The notes under the pieces: generated by a model | Seen by the model: only the letters and a program-made list of their open reading frames with translations | The model's database searches: none | Told to the model about the DNA's origin: nothing | Program-made: the position numbers and the translations under genes | NCBI GenBank assembly: GCA_963727845.1 | Contig: CAVSHI010000006.1 | Location: forward strand, 124,001-188,000 | Length of the DNA stretch: 64,000 bases | Direction: 5' to 3' | Origin: JBEKTW01 sp963727845 | GTDB lineage: Bacteria; Bacteroidota; Ignavibacteria; UBA10030; SZUA-254 | Shown here: one piece after another, positions 43,313 to 52,212 of the stretch | Position numbering within the stretch: position 1 is the first letter of the stretch | How the letters are laid out: each line of letters starts with the position of its first letter

Positions 43313-45973
43313 ATGTTTTCGACCGTAGGAATGCGTAATGTTATATTGATGCTTTTTGTCGTCTCGTCATTGGCGACCGCCGGCCATATGGCCCGCTTGG
43401 GGAAGAATTTGGAACGGCGGTACCAAACCCTTCGCCCGGGTGAGAGCGAGGTCGTCATAGTTTACTTCGCCGATAAAGGGGACAAGGCGCAGGGTGCGGC
43501 CTTCAACCCCGGGCAGCTTGTCTCGGAGCGATCGTTGAAACGACGGCTCAAGACCCGTCCGGCAGAATCTCTTATTGATGAGGCAGACTATCCTCTTGAT
43601 CAAGCATACGTCCACGCCGTTGAGAAAGCAGTCGTCGCAGTACGGCACCAATTGAAGTGGTTCAATGCAGTCAGCGCCGTGGCGACGCGATCGCAGATTG
43701 ACGCCGTACGAAGCATGCCGTTTGTCAGGGAGATTGACCTTGTCGGCCGATGGAAAAGGGATGCATCGATGGAGCGTCTCAGCAATGCCAAACGATTTCA
43801 CGAAGTACCCCAGCCCCAGGGAGTCGATTCGTTGGATTACGGAGCGTCGTTTACCCAGTTGAGCCAGATCAATGTGCCGGCAGTACACAACCTTGGATTC
43901 TATGGTCAGGGCGTCGTTATCGGAATCTTTGATGATGGGGTGCGATTGCAAACGCACGAGGTGTTCGATTCGATGAACATAATCGCGCAGCATGACTTTG
44001 TTGACCATAAGGGGAGTGTAGTACCATACGATCCGAACGCGGGCTGGCACGGTACATCGACGCTCTCGGCAATCGGGGGCTACAAACCGGGTCAGCTGAT
44101 CGGTCCGGCATTCAAGGCCGATTTTATACTCGCACGGACCGAGAACGATTCGAGCGAGACTCCCATCGAGGAAGACAACTGGGCGGAGGCAATTGAGTGG
44201 GCGGACAGCATCGGTGTCGACGTGACGAGTACGTCGCTCGGTTACCTTGGGTTCGATCCGCCCTACACGAGTTTGACATGGCAGGATATGGACGGACAAA
44301 CCGCGCTGATTACGCGGGCGGCTGACCATGCCGTCGCGCTTGGGATCGTTGTCGTGAACGCTGCGGGCAACAGCGGATACAATGCTTCCCACAACACACT
44401 GATTGCTCCTGCGGATGGCGACAGTGTTATCACAGCGGGCGCGGTCGATGCCTCCGGCAACAGAGCCTCTTTCAGCTCCGTGGGGCCGACGGTTGACGGT
44501 CGGATCAAGCCGGATATCATGGCTATGGGAGTGAACGACTATCTTGCTTCCGCCGGCGGAAATACTTCCTATGGATACGGGAGCGGCACGTCATTCGCGT
44601 GCCCGCTTTCTGCGGGCGTTGCCGCGCTTGTAGTGTGCTCAAATCCGTATCTCACACCGATGCAGGTGCGTGATGCAATGCGCCAGACGGCAAGCAATGC
44701 AGTCTCACCGGATAATCTGAACGGCTGGGGGATACTCAATGCGATGGCGGCCGTGGCCTACTACTATCCCCGCTCTGTTGTCGAGGGAGGATGGAACCTT
44801 CTGTCACTCCCAGTGAAAGTAACTGACTCAAGAAAAAGTTCGATCTATTCATCGAGTCAATCGGATGCCTTCATCTATAGCCATGGGTATCAAATCGCCG
44901 ATACGATTGTGAACAATGTCGGCTACTGGCTGAAATTTGCGTTGCCCGACAGCATCCCGATCATCGGCGAGGAGAGATTACTGGACACCGTTCACGTTCG
45001 CCAGGGATGGAATCTCATCGGCACACTGTCAGTACCTGTTGCAGTAGCGAATATCGTCCAGATCCCCGACAGCATCCTCAACTATTTCTTTTCTTACAAT
45101 GCGCAAAACGGGACATACAACATCCTCACTCCGCTGGACACGTTGTTTCCACACCGGGGATACTGGGTGAAGGCAAACACCAGCGGTGAATTTGTGCTCA
45201 ACTCCGCTGAGTTGCGAATCCGTCCCGGCGCTTCGCCGACCGTTACATCACCCGACGATATGAACACCATAACTGTAAAGGATCGCGATGGAAAGAGTCG
45301 GACACTCTATTTTGGCAGGCAAGGAGAAGTTCCCTGGAACATTACAATGGCGGAACTGCCTCCGAAGCCACCGCAGGAAGCGTTTGATGTCCGCTTCTCA
45401 AATGGATTCACCGTGTGGTTCCCCGGGAAAGGGTCTAAGGATGCTTCAGTTTCGATCGATGTTCAAGGGGCAAAATTTCCACTGGATGTTTCCTGGAATT
45501 CGAAAGGGAAAGCAAGTTCGTTTGCGCTTTCGTACGGATCGGGCGGTAATGCTCATACTGCTTCTGCGGAAATTCAGTTGAGCGCCACAGGGGATATCTC
45601 GATCACTGATTCTCATGTCGCGACTCTGAACCTGGAGCATCGTGAATCGTTTATTGCGGCTCCGGCGATACCAAAGGAATACCAGCTGGAGCAAAACTAC
45701 CCGAATCCATTCAACCCGACGACAGTGATCGGTTACCAGCTACCGGTACAGAGTTATGTGACCCTGCGGGTGTACAACGTGCTCGGTCAGGAGGTCAGGA
45801 CGCTCGCTGACGGGATTCAAGACGCAGGAATGATCTCGGTGGAATGGGACGCGACCAACAATTCGGGAATGTCCGTCCCGTCCGGCTTTTACTTCTACCG
45901 GATTGAAGCAACCGGTACGAATGGCAGCAGCAAATCATTTGTCCGGACCAGAAAAATGTTAATGATGAAATAG
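43313..45973 (+). CDS. Subtilisin-like serine protease, T9SS cargo
   Basis: An 886-residue S8 protease. I choose the ATG at 43313, preceded by GAGGAATAG, over an upstream ATG at 43253. A signal peptide (MRNVILMLFVVSSLATA) and a propeptide-like region follow to about residue 180. The catalytic triad is complete: Asp207/208 (GIFDDGV), His246 (GWHGTST), Ser427 (GTSFACPLSAG), with oxyanion Asn353 (AAGNSG). A duplicated WNLLS/GYWLK module spans about residues 490-630, and a beta domain follows. The C-terminus has NYPNPFNPTT and ends VRTRKMLMMK, a T9SS sorting domain. The product is a secreted or cell-surface protease that probably feeds on extracellular protein. Confidence 0.93.
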   Translation: MFSTVGMRNVILMLFVVSSLATAGHMARLGKNLERRYQTLRPGESEVVIVYFADKGDKAQGAAFNPGQLVSERSLKRRLKTRPAESLIDEADYPLDQAYVHAVEKAVVAVRHQLKWFNAVSAVATRSQIDAVRSMPFVREIDLVGRWKRDASMERLSNAKRFHEVPQPQGVDSLDYGASFTQLSQINVPAVHNLGFYGQGVVIGIFDDGVRLQTHEVFDSMNIIAQHDFVDHKGSVVPYDPNAGWHGTSTLSAIGGYKPGQLIGPAFKADFILARTENDSSETPIEEDNWAEAIEWADSIGVDVTSTSLGYLGFDPPYTSLTWQDMDGQTALITRAADHAVALGIVVVNAAGNSGYNASHNTLIAPADGDSVITAGAVDASGNRASFSSVGPTVDGRIKPDIMAMGVNDYLASAGGNTSYGYGSGTSFACPLSAGVAALVVCSNPYLTPMQVRDAMRQTASNAVSPDNLNGWGILNAMAAVAYYYPRSVVEGGWNLLSLPVKVTDSRKSSIYSSSQSDAFIYSHGYQIADTIVNNVGYWLKFALPDSIPIIGEERLLDTVHVRQGWNLIGTLSVPVAVANIVQIPDSILNYFFSYNAQNGTYNILTPLDTLFPHRGYWVKANTSGEFVLNSAELRIRPGASPTVTSPDDMNTITVKDRDGKSRTLYFGRQGEVPWNITMAELPPKPPQEAFDVRFSNGFTVWFPGKGSKDASVSIDVQGAKFPLDVSWNSKGKASSFALSYGSGGNAHTASAEIQLSATGDISITDSHVATLNLEHRESFIAAPAIPKEYQLEQNYPNPFNPTTVIGYQLPVQSYVTLRVYNVLGQEVRTLADGIQDAGMISVEWDATNNSGMSVPSGFYFYRIEATGTNGSSKSFVRTRKMLMMK

Positions 45974-45993
45974 GTGGTGGGGTCATCAAAATC

Positions 45994-46030
45994 AAAAACC
46001 CCGTCCCGATCTGATCGGGGCGGGGTTTTT
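45994..46030. terminator. Bidirectional terminator between the subtilase and a convergent gene
   Basis: AAAAACCCCG (45994-46003) pairs with CGGGGTTTTT at the other end, and CCCGAT pairs with ATCGGG inside. The A-run and T-run make it work in both directions; it lies between genes that converge (stops at 45973 and 46059). Confidence 0.88.
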
Positions 46031-46058
46031 CACTTCAGAAAGTCGCTTCTCTCTCTCG

Positions 46059-47357
46059 CTACATGGGGTATACAAATGTAACCCGAGGTTCGATCTTTTT
46101 CTGTGGTGCATAACCGATGACATTTTTGTTGTTATCGTACAATGGAGAGAACGTCCACATGTACATTGTGGAAACAATGATATAATCGATCGGTTTGTAT
46201 CCAATCTCTGCGTATAGCAGTGACCGGTCGTCGGTTGTCACCAGGTCCTTGAAGTCGACGATGTTCACCTTGTCGTAACCGGCCCGTGCGATATAGGGTG
46301 CGTCTTTCGGGGCGATGTTTGTGGTAATGTGCAGGATGCCGCTGGAATCCCTGTCCAGCTTTTCGAAGCTTCCGATGATGTCGAACGTATTGATCAGGCG
46401 AATGAGCAACTCGCCGTACAGGCCGTTGTTATTGGTGTTGGTAAGTGTCTTGAGCATCAGGCTCTTGCTGGCGCCCGTCAGTATATTGAAGCGCTCGATC
46501 TCGTAAAACGAGTTGAAGTAGGAGGGCATGTATTGATTGCCGTTGAACCTTCGCTCAAGTTTGATCCCCATTTTCAGGAGGTCGGTCGCATCGCCGTCGA
46601 ACTTGATGCCCACAGTCGCGCCGCTTCCGAAGTCGAGAATCTTCACATAATCCGCGTACAGCTCAAGGTTCACGAATTTATTCTTCACGAGCGGTAAGCC
46701 GATGTCACCCCCGACGATGTTCATGGAACCGTTTGTAACCGGTGAGCCGGCGCTGTCGTATGATTCAACCCTTGCGTACTTGTCGAAGTCCGTTGCATAC
46801 GTGGCTCCGACTTCGAGATTGCTGATGATGGGGATGTCGGATGCCGATGTTAGCTGGAGGGGTCGGACGAAGCCGCGGAGTCCGGCTACGCCCGCCTGGG
46901 CAAAATTGCTATAAACCATCTGGATACCACCCATATCGGAATTCAAATTGAACTGTAGTCCCGATTTTCTGGCATCAAAGCTCGGACTGTTGTTGTAGGT
47001 GTTGATGATACTGCCGTGGCCGATCGTCACGTAGTCGAGAGCTCCCAGCTTGATGAACAGCGGGTCGGTTTCCGTGTTGTAGCGAACATACCGGAGTACC
47101 CTGACGTAATCTGAGAATTGCTGGAAGTCCGCCTTGCGCAGGTGGCCCTGGCTGTCGAATTCCATCAGAAGGTCGACACCGAGACCGATCTTGGAGAAAG
47201 TGAATTCCGGCCGCACGTGGACGGCATAAAACGGCTGATTGTCGATCCACGTCATGCCCAACCCACCCGTCAATTCATTTTCGGCAGTAGGGGGGAACTG
47301 TGCGAACGCACTCGATGCGAGCAGAAGCGTCATGATACATAGCAATTGAACCTTCAT
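46059..47357 (-). CDS. Outer-membrane beta-barrel protein of unknown function
   Basis: A 432-residue protein with a signal peptide (MKVQLLCIMTLLLASSAFAQ) and many short amphipathic strands with alternating aromatics (ISNLEVGATYATDF, NLELYADYVKILDFG, IIVSTMYMWTFSPLYD), ending in an aromatic-hydrophobic strand (PRVTFVYPM). It is most likely an outer-membrane or surface barrel. The repeated phrase LFIKLGALDYVTIGHGSI is typical of porin-like proteins in this phylum. Substrate unknown. It stands alone, 134 bases downstream of the lysine aminotransferase gene, with terminators on both sides. Confidence 0.75.
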   Translation of the reverse strand: MKVQLLCIMTLLLASSAFAQFPPTAENELTGGLGMTWIDNQPFYAVHVRPEFTFSKIGLGVDLLMEFDSQGHLRKADFQQFSDYVRVLRYVRYNTETDPLFIKLGALDYVTIGHGSIINTYNNSPSFDARKSGLQFNLNSDMGGIQMVYSNFAQAGVAGLRGFVRPLQLTSASDIPIISNLEVGATYATDFDKYARVESYDSAGSPVTNGSMNIVGGDIGLPLVKNKFVNLELYADYVKILDFGSGATVGIKFDGDATDLLKMGIKLERRFNGNQYMPSYFNSFYEIERFNILTGASKSLMLKTLTNTNNNGLYGELLIRLINTFDIIGSFEKLDRDSSGILHITTNIAPKDAPYIARAGYDKVNIVDFKDLVTTDDRSLLYAEIGYKPIDYIIVSTMYMWTFSPLYDNNKNVIGYAPQKKIEPRVTFVYPM

Positions 47358-47430
47358 GGGAACCCCTTGTATAAAGTGATGAATAAAAAAAGGTACGTGA
47401 AAAAAGGATTATAGTCAAATTCAATGAAAA

Positions 47431-47458
47431 GCCCCGACTTCGCAGTGGAAGCCGGGGC
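47431..47458 (-). terminator. Terminator after lat
   Basis: GCCCCG (47431-47436) pairs with CGGGGC (47453-47458), with TTC/GAA pairing inside. On the minus strand a TTTT run follows. It lies 33 bases past the lat stop; a T-run on the other side could also act on plus-strand transcripts. Confidence 0.7.
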
Positions 47459-47491
47459 ATTTTTGCCCGAAAGGGCACTCTCTCGCCAGGC

Positions 47492-48862
47492 TCAAGCTTT
47501 CATTTCTTTAAGTGAATCCCGGAGGATGCTGAGGCATTCTTCGATCTCATGTTTCAGAATCGTGAGCGGTGGTCGGAATCTAAGCGAACGTTCCCCGCTT
47601 CCGAGGACAACCAATCCCCGGTCGAATGCCTTCTTGCGCAATTCATTGCGTTCATCCGCATTGCGCAGATCGATTGCGCGGAAAAGTCCCAGACCGCGCG
47701 CGTTGCTCACCATCTTCGGAAACTCCATCTGCAATTCCTGCAGCCGGGAGCCGAGGTACTCTCCCATCACGCGTGCGTTTTCGACGAGGTGTTCTTCTTC
47801 AATGATCTCCAGATAGCGCTGCGACCGTACCATATCGACGAGACTGCCGCCCCATGTGGAATTCAACCGGCTCGCCACTTTGAAGACGTTGTCCGGTACT
47901 TCATCGATACGTTTACCTGACATGAAACCGCAAACCTGGGTTTTCTTGCCGAAGCACATGAGGTCGGGCTCGACAAAATGCTCGTGCGCCCACATCTTCC
48001 CAGTCAGGCCCACTCCGGTCTGCACTTCATCGAAAATCAACATGATGTCGTTCTCATCGGCGATCGTTCGTAGTGCGACGAGGAATTCCTTCCGGAAATG
48101 ATTGTCGCCGCCTTCGCCCTGGATTGGCTCGATAATGATCGAGGCAATATCATCCTTGTTCTGGCGGATGGCATCCTTGATCTGGTGCAGAGCGATCTGT
48201 TCGGCGTTCTCGGCGGCTTTCCGGTTTTCTTCATTCAGCGGGAATCGGACGGCCGGAGTGTCGATACGGGGCCACTTGAATTTCGGAAATAGTTCGACCT
48301 TCACCGGATCCGTGTTGGTGAGCGAAAGCGTGTAACCCGAACGGCCATGGAAGCAGCGCCGGAAATGGATCACCTGCGTACCGCGCTCTTCTTTGTAGCC
48401 TTTTTTGAAATTCTTCCTGACTTTCCAATCGAACGCCGCCTTCAGGGCATTCTCAACACCCAGCGCCCCGCCCTCGATGAAAAAGACATGGGGAAGGTAT
48501 GCTGGCATGGCAACCCGTGCAAACGTCTCGACGAATTCCGCCATCTCAAGGGTATAGACATCCGAGTTCGTCGGCTTATTGACGGCGACGAGCGCGAGTT
48601 TTTCCAAAAACTCGGGAGCCATCATCTTCGGGTGATTCAAGCCGATGGGCATGGAGGCGACAAAAGTGAAAAAGTCGAGGAGCCGGCGATTCGATTTGGG
48701 ATCATAAATGTACGCTCCTTCGCTCCGCTCTAAGTCGACAACGAAATCAAGCACATCAACAAGCATATGCTTGCCGATGAGTTGCGAAATGTCCGACGGT
48801 TGGATGTGTGATCTGACGGCAGAGAGATCTGCATCAGAAGAAGTGAAATCACGATGGATCAT
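47492..48862 (-). CDS. lat: L-lysine 6-transaminase
   Basis: A 456-residue PLP-dependent class III aminotransferase of the lysine epsilon-aminotransferase type. It moves the 6-amino group of L-lysine to 2-oxoglutarate and gives alpha-aminoadipate 6-semialdehyde. The full-length match includes IGKHMLVDVLDFVVDLERSEG, FIEGGALGVENALKAAFDWK, EPIQGEGGDNHFRKEFL, FDEVQTGVGLTGKMWAHEHF and the PLP-binding Lys in MCFGKKTQVCG (near residue 303). The wording around the aldimine (FGKKTQVCG rather than generic SKSL) separates lat from ornithine or GABA aminotransferases. The dehydrogenase that would oxidise its product lies about 430 bases upstream on the same strand, which supports lysine catabolism. Confidence 0.93.
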   Translation of the reverse strand: MIHRDFTSSDADLSAVRSHIQPSDISQLIGKHMLVDVLDFVVDLERSEGAYIYDPKSNRRLLDFFTFVASMPIGLNHPKMMAPEFLEKLALVAVNKPTNSDVYTLEMAEFVETFARVAMPAYLPHVFFIEGGALGVENALKAAFDWKVRKNFKKGYKEERGTQVIHFRRCFHGRSGYTLSLTNTDPVKVELFPKFKWPRIDTPAVRFPLNEENRKAAENAEQIALHQIKDAIRQNKDDIASIIIEPIQGEGGDNHFRKEFLVALRTIADENDIMLIFDEVQTGVGLTGKMWAHEHFVEPDLMCFGKKTQVCGFMSGKRIDEVPDNVFKVASRLNSTWGGSLVDMVRSQRYLEIIEEEHLVENARVMGEYLGSRLQELQMEFPKMVSNARGLGLFRAIDLRNADERNELRKKAFDRGLVVLGSGERSLRFRPPLTILKHEIEECLSILRDSLKEMKA

Positions 48863-49292
48863 AAAGCACCTTTCAGATAATTCGTTCCAGGGAAAAGAGA
48901 TTTGTTCTAACAGAATTAGACAATCTCTGTTTTCTTAGAAGAATTCCTGGTGCTCGTAGAGTGAGACGAAGTAGAGTTTGTAGGGATCTCTCCGTGAAAG
49001 CTCTGAAGCAATTCTCGATATAGTCAGTTCACGGAACATACTTTCTAAATATAATAAAAAACGGGGGAGATTCAAATAGATAAGATAATGAGATGTTGAA
49101 AATTTGTGATTTGAGGCAAATAGCGGGGAAAATGTCGCATTTTCCAGCATTACACGCCACTTTCTAAGCGGAATGTCTCAAGATAGTGGCTGATTTTACG
49201 CCATGGCTGATTGGCGGAGCAAACCTTGCGAAGGTTCGGAACCTTCGCAAGGTTGAAGGAATGTCCGACCGGGGGATCGGACCTACAGCCGG
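48863..49292. repeat. Gap between lat and the aldehyde dehydrogenase with two palindromes
   Basis: About 430 bases, no convincing gene. At 49222-49254 there is a perfect palindrome with 16-bp arms (AACCTTGCGAAGGTTC and its complement) around a single central base. At 49262-49286 lies a fourth copy of the 25-bp element seen at 7443-7532, ending 7 bases from the dehydrogenase stop. The rest is AT-rich with a short-word stretch (GATAAGATAATGAGATG) near 49080. Confidence 0.7.
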
Positions 49293-50774
49293 TTATGAAT
49301 CGATTTGCGCGCGCTGCAATTTGCCGCTGTAATCGACGTAGACAGTCTTCCACTCACTGAAAAATTCATACACCGTCCACCCGCCCTCGCGGTGCCCGTT
49401 GCCGGTCTGCTTCACGCCGCCGAACGGCATGTGTGCCTCAGCGCCTATCGTGGGACCGTTGATGTACGTGATCCCGGCTTTGATATCACGGATCGCCTTG
49501 AACGCACCGTTCACGTTCTGTGTGTAGATGGAGGATGACAAGCCATACACGGTGTTGTTGAGAACGCTGATAGCCTCTTCAAGAGACTTGATCTTGACAA
49601 CCGACAGGACCGGGCCAAAAATTTCTTCTTTCGCGATCCGCATCTCGGGCTGGACATCGGAGAAGATTGTTGGTTGATAGAACCATCCCTTGTTCAGATC
49701 ATCGCCCGATGCGATCGATCCGCCTACAGCTATCCTGGCTCCTTCCTTCAAACCGATCCTGACGTACTCCTCGACAACCTTGCGTTGTGCCTCGTTGATG
49801 CAGGGGCCGACCTCGGTGGTCTCTTTCAAACCGTCTCCCAGTCTGAGTTTCTTCGTCCGGTCGACAAGCATCGACATGAACGTATCGTACACTTTTTCGT
49901 GGAGGATTAAACGGCTTGTTGCGGTGCAGCGCTGGCCCGTCGTTCCGAAAGCGCCCCAGAGAACGCCGTCGAGCGCCAGGCTGAGGTCGGCGTCGTCCAT
50001 GACAATTTGAGCATTCTTGCCGCCGAGTTCCAGCGAAACGCGCTTCAACGTCTTGCTGGCAACTTCCGAAATCTTTTTGCCGACCACCGTCGAGCCGGTA
50101 AAGCTGACGAGGTCGACATCGGGGTGATCGACAATCGCCATGCCGACCTCACCGCCGCCGCCATGCACGATATTGATAACTCCTTCGGGGATGCCCGCTT
50201 CAAGGAGAATCTCGACAAGGACCGTTGCGGTGGCCGGAGTATCGGAGGCGGGTTTAAAGACAACGGTGTTGCCGCAGAGCAGTGCGGGGAAAATCTTCCA
50301 GGTCGGTATTGCCATCGGAAAATTCCACGGCGTGACCACTCCGGCAACTCCGATGGGAACCCGGAGCGCCATGTTAAACTTGTTGGGCAGCTCGGACGGG
50401 ACAGTATGGCCGAAGAGTCGCCTTCCTTCGGAGGCGGCATAATACGCGGTGTCGATTCCTTCCTGAACGTCGCCCCGCGTTTCCACGAGTACCTTTCCCA
50501 TTTCACGCGTCATGAGGCGGGCAATCTCCTCCTTCCGCCTGACCATGATATCGCCGACTGTTTTCAGAATATCGCCGCGTTTTGGCGCCGGCACCAGCCT
50601 CCATTTTTCGAATGCCGACCGGGCGGCCTTCACCGCTTCGTCGACGTCATCTTTCCCCGATTTGGGAAATGTTCCGATCACTTCATCCCAGTTGGCGGGG
50701 TTCCGGTTTTCAAATGTTTTTCCGGATCGTGCATCTACCCATTTCCCGCTGATGAAATTCTGATACTTCTTCAT
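49293..50774 (-). CDS. Aldehyde dehydrogenase, probably alpha-aminoadipate-semialdehyde type
   Basis: A 493-residue NAD(P)-dependent aldehyde dehydrogenase. The ATG at 50774 has GGAGAA upstream and gives the canonical opening KKYQNFISGKWVDARSGKTFENRNPA. Diagnostic motifs are PWNFPMAIPTWKIFPALLCGNTVVFKPAS, FTGSTVVGKKISE, LELGGKN (Glu near residue 249) and GTTGQRCTA (Cys near residue 282). The general family is clear. Its location next to lat suggests it oxidises alpha-aminoadipate 6-semialdehyde to alpha-aminoadipate, the second step of lysine degradation. Without a phylogeny, succinate- or glyceraldehyde-type specificity is possible. Confidence 0.9.
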   Translation of the reverse strand: MKKYQNFISGKWVDARSGKTFENRNPANWDEVIGTFPKSGKDDVDEAVKAARSAFEKWRLVPAPKRGDILKTVGDIMVRRKEEIARLMTREMGKVLVETRGDVQEGIDTAYYAASEGRRLFGHTVPSELPNKFNMALRVPIGVAGVVTPWNFPMAIPTWKIFPALLCGNTVVFKPASDTPATATVLVEILLEAGIPEGVINIVHGGGGEVGMAIVDHPDVDLVSFTGSTVVGKKISEVASKTLKRVSLELGGKNAQIVMDDADLSLALDGVLWGAFGTTGQRCTATSRLILHEKVYDTFMSMLVDRTKKLRLGDGLKETTEVGPCINEAQRKVVEEYVRIGLKEGARIAVGGSIASGDDLNKGWFYQPTIFSDVQPEMRIAKEEIFGPVLSVVKIKSLEEAISVLNNTVYGLSSSIYTQNVNGAFKAIRDIKAGITYINGPTIGAEAHMPFGGVKQTGNGHREGGWTVYEFFSEWKTVYVDYSGKLQRAQIDS

Positions 50775-50834
50775 AGTCTTCTCCTTGACAAATATTGTGG
50801 ACATATTTTCTGCTGTCATTGTTACCCGCACTTG

Positions 50835-50911
50835 CTGTCACGGTCCCACCGTGACAGTTAAAGGGTTCCACTTCGGCTTTCACCGACTCGGTCACGGAAT
50901 GGTCCGTGACC
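50835..50911. repeat. Two hairpins after purB and before the dehydrogenase
   Basis: CTGTCACGG-TCCCA-CCGTGACAG (50835-50857) and GGTCACGGA-ATGG-TCCGTGACC (50890-50911). The second ends one base before the purB stop codon (50913-50915). They share the core GTCACGG/CCGTGAC. Confidence 0.7.
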
Positions 50912-50912
50912 G

Positions 50913-52212
50913 CTAACCCAGTCCAACCCTTTTGAATATGTAGTCGACGTTACGGATGCTCTTTTTCAAATCAAATAGCTCATCCAACTCGCGGGAGCCC
51001 AGGAATGAGGAAACTGTCTTGTCTGATTTCAGAACATCCTTGAAATCCCGCGTCTCGCCCGACCAGACTTCCATCGCTAGCCTCTGCACGGCAGCATAGG
51101 CGTCCTCCCGTTTCATTCCTTTTTTTGCAAGAGCGAGAAGGACAGATTGTGAAAAGATGAGCCCGCGGGTTTTATCCAGATTCTTTATCATGTTTTGAGG
51201 ATACACGACGAGTTGATCGACAATTTTCGTGAATGTCGCGATCATGTAGTCGAGGAGAATGCAGCTGTCGGGAATGATGATGCGCTCGACCGATGAGTGC
51301 GTTATATCGCGTTCATGCCAGAGCGCCACGTTTTCCATTGCGGCAATGGCATTTCCACGGAGAACCCTCGCAAGTCCGGCAACTCTCTCGCAGCTAATGG
51401 GGTTGCGCTTATGGGGCATCGCGGATGAGCCCTTTTGACCCTTGGCGAAATACTCTTCGGCCTCCAGAACCTCGGTTCTTTGCAGATGACGTATTTCCGT
51501 TGCAAACTTCTCGAGCGAGCTGCCTACCACGGAGAGCGTCGTCAGGAATTCGGCATGAAGATCGCGTTGAAGGACCTGCGTAGAGATAGGCGCGGGTTTG
51601 AGTCCCAGTTTTCCGCACACGTAGCGTTCGACGAACGGGTCGAGATGTTCGTAGGTGCCGACGGCGCCGGAAATCTGTCCGAACGAAATTGTTTCCCGCG
51701 CCTGCTCGAGTTCGTCTGATATTCCGCCGGGTTTCATCGTACCACATGGCTAGTTTCAGGCCGAAAGTCGTGGGCTCGGCATGAATGCCGTGCGTGCGCC
51801 CAACCATGATCGTGCGCTTGAATTCCTTTGCGCGCCGGGCAAGAACTGCCGAAAGTGTCTGCAAGTCCTTGAGCAGGAGGTCGGCGGAAAGTTTCATCTG
51901 GATCGCCAGGCCGGTGTCGAGAATATCCGATGACGTCATGCCCAGGTGAATGAACCGTGAATCCGGTCCGACGTGCTCTCCGACGTCTGTGAGAAATGCG
52001 ATAACGTCGTGGTTCACCGTGCGCTCAATTTCTTCGATACGCCGCACATCGAAGGCAGCCTTCCGGCGGATAGTCCGGGCCGATTTTTTCGGGAAGACGC
52101 CGAGCTCGGCCTGCGCCTCGCAGGCGAGGAGTTCGATGTCAAGCCATGTATGGAACTTGTTCTCTTCACTCCAGATCGCGCCCATTTCGGCGCGTGTATA
52201 GCGTGCAATCAT
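50913..52212 (-). pseudogene. purB: Adenylosuccinate lyase with a single-base frameshift
   Basis: The enzyme cleaves adenylosuccinate and SAICAR in purine synthesis. The first frame (ATG at 52212) covers residues 1 to about 166 (MIARYTRAEMGAIWSEENKFHTWLD, FIHLGMTSSDILDTGLA, GRTHGIHAEPTTFGLKLAMWYD). The second frame continues with ELEQARETISFGQISGAVGTYEH, the signature SSAMPHKRNP and the C-terminus. The two match a complete protein of about 433 residues if one extra base is removed near 51711-51712; 1300 bases is one more than a multiple of three. All catalytic segments are otherwise intact, so an assembly or sequencing error is as likely as true inactivation. Its ATG overlaps the HtrA stop codon as ATGA. 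Confidence 0.88.

Noticed and set aside
43367..44392. A 341-residue minus-strand reading frame under the subtilase gene
   Set aside because: It is antisense to a gene with an intact catalytic triad and signal peptide, and its product shows no domain.
48935..49150. A possible 71-residue protein in the gap between lat and the dehydrogenase
   Set aside because: No conserved features and no ribosome binding site; its A/T-rich composition matches non-coding neighbours.
50913..52212. Two separate genes in place of purB
   Set aside because: The halves together match a single adenylosuccinate lyase, and the second half has no proper start.
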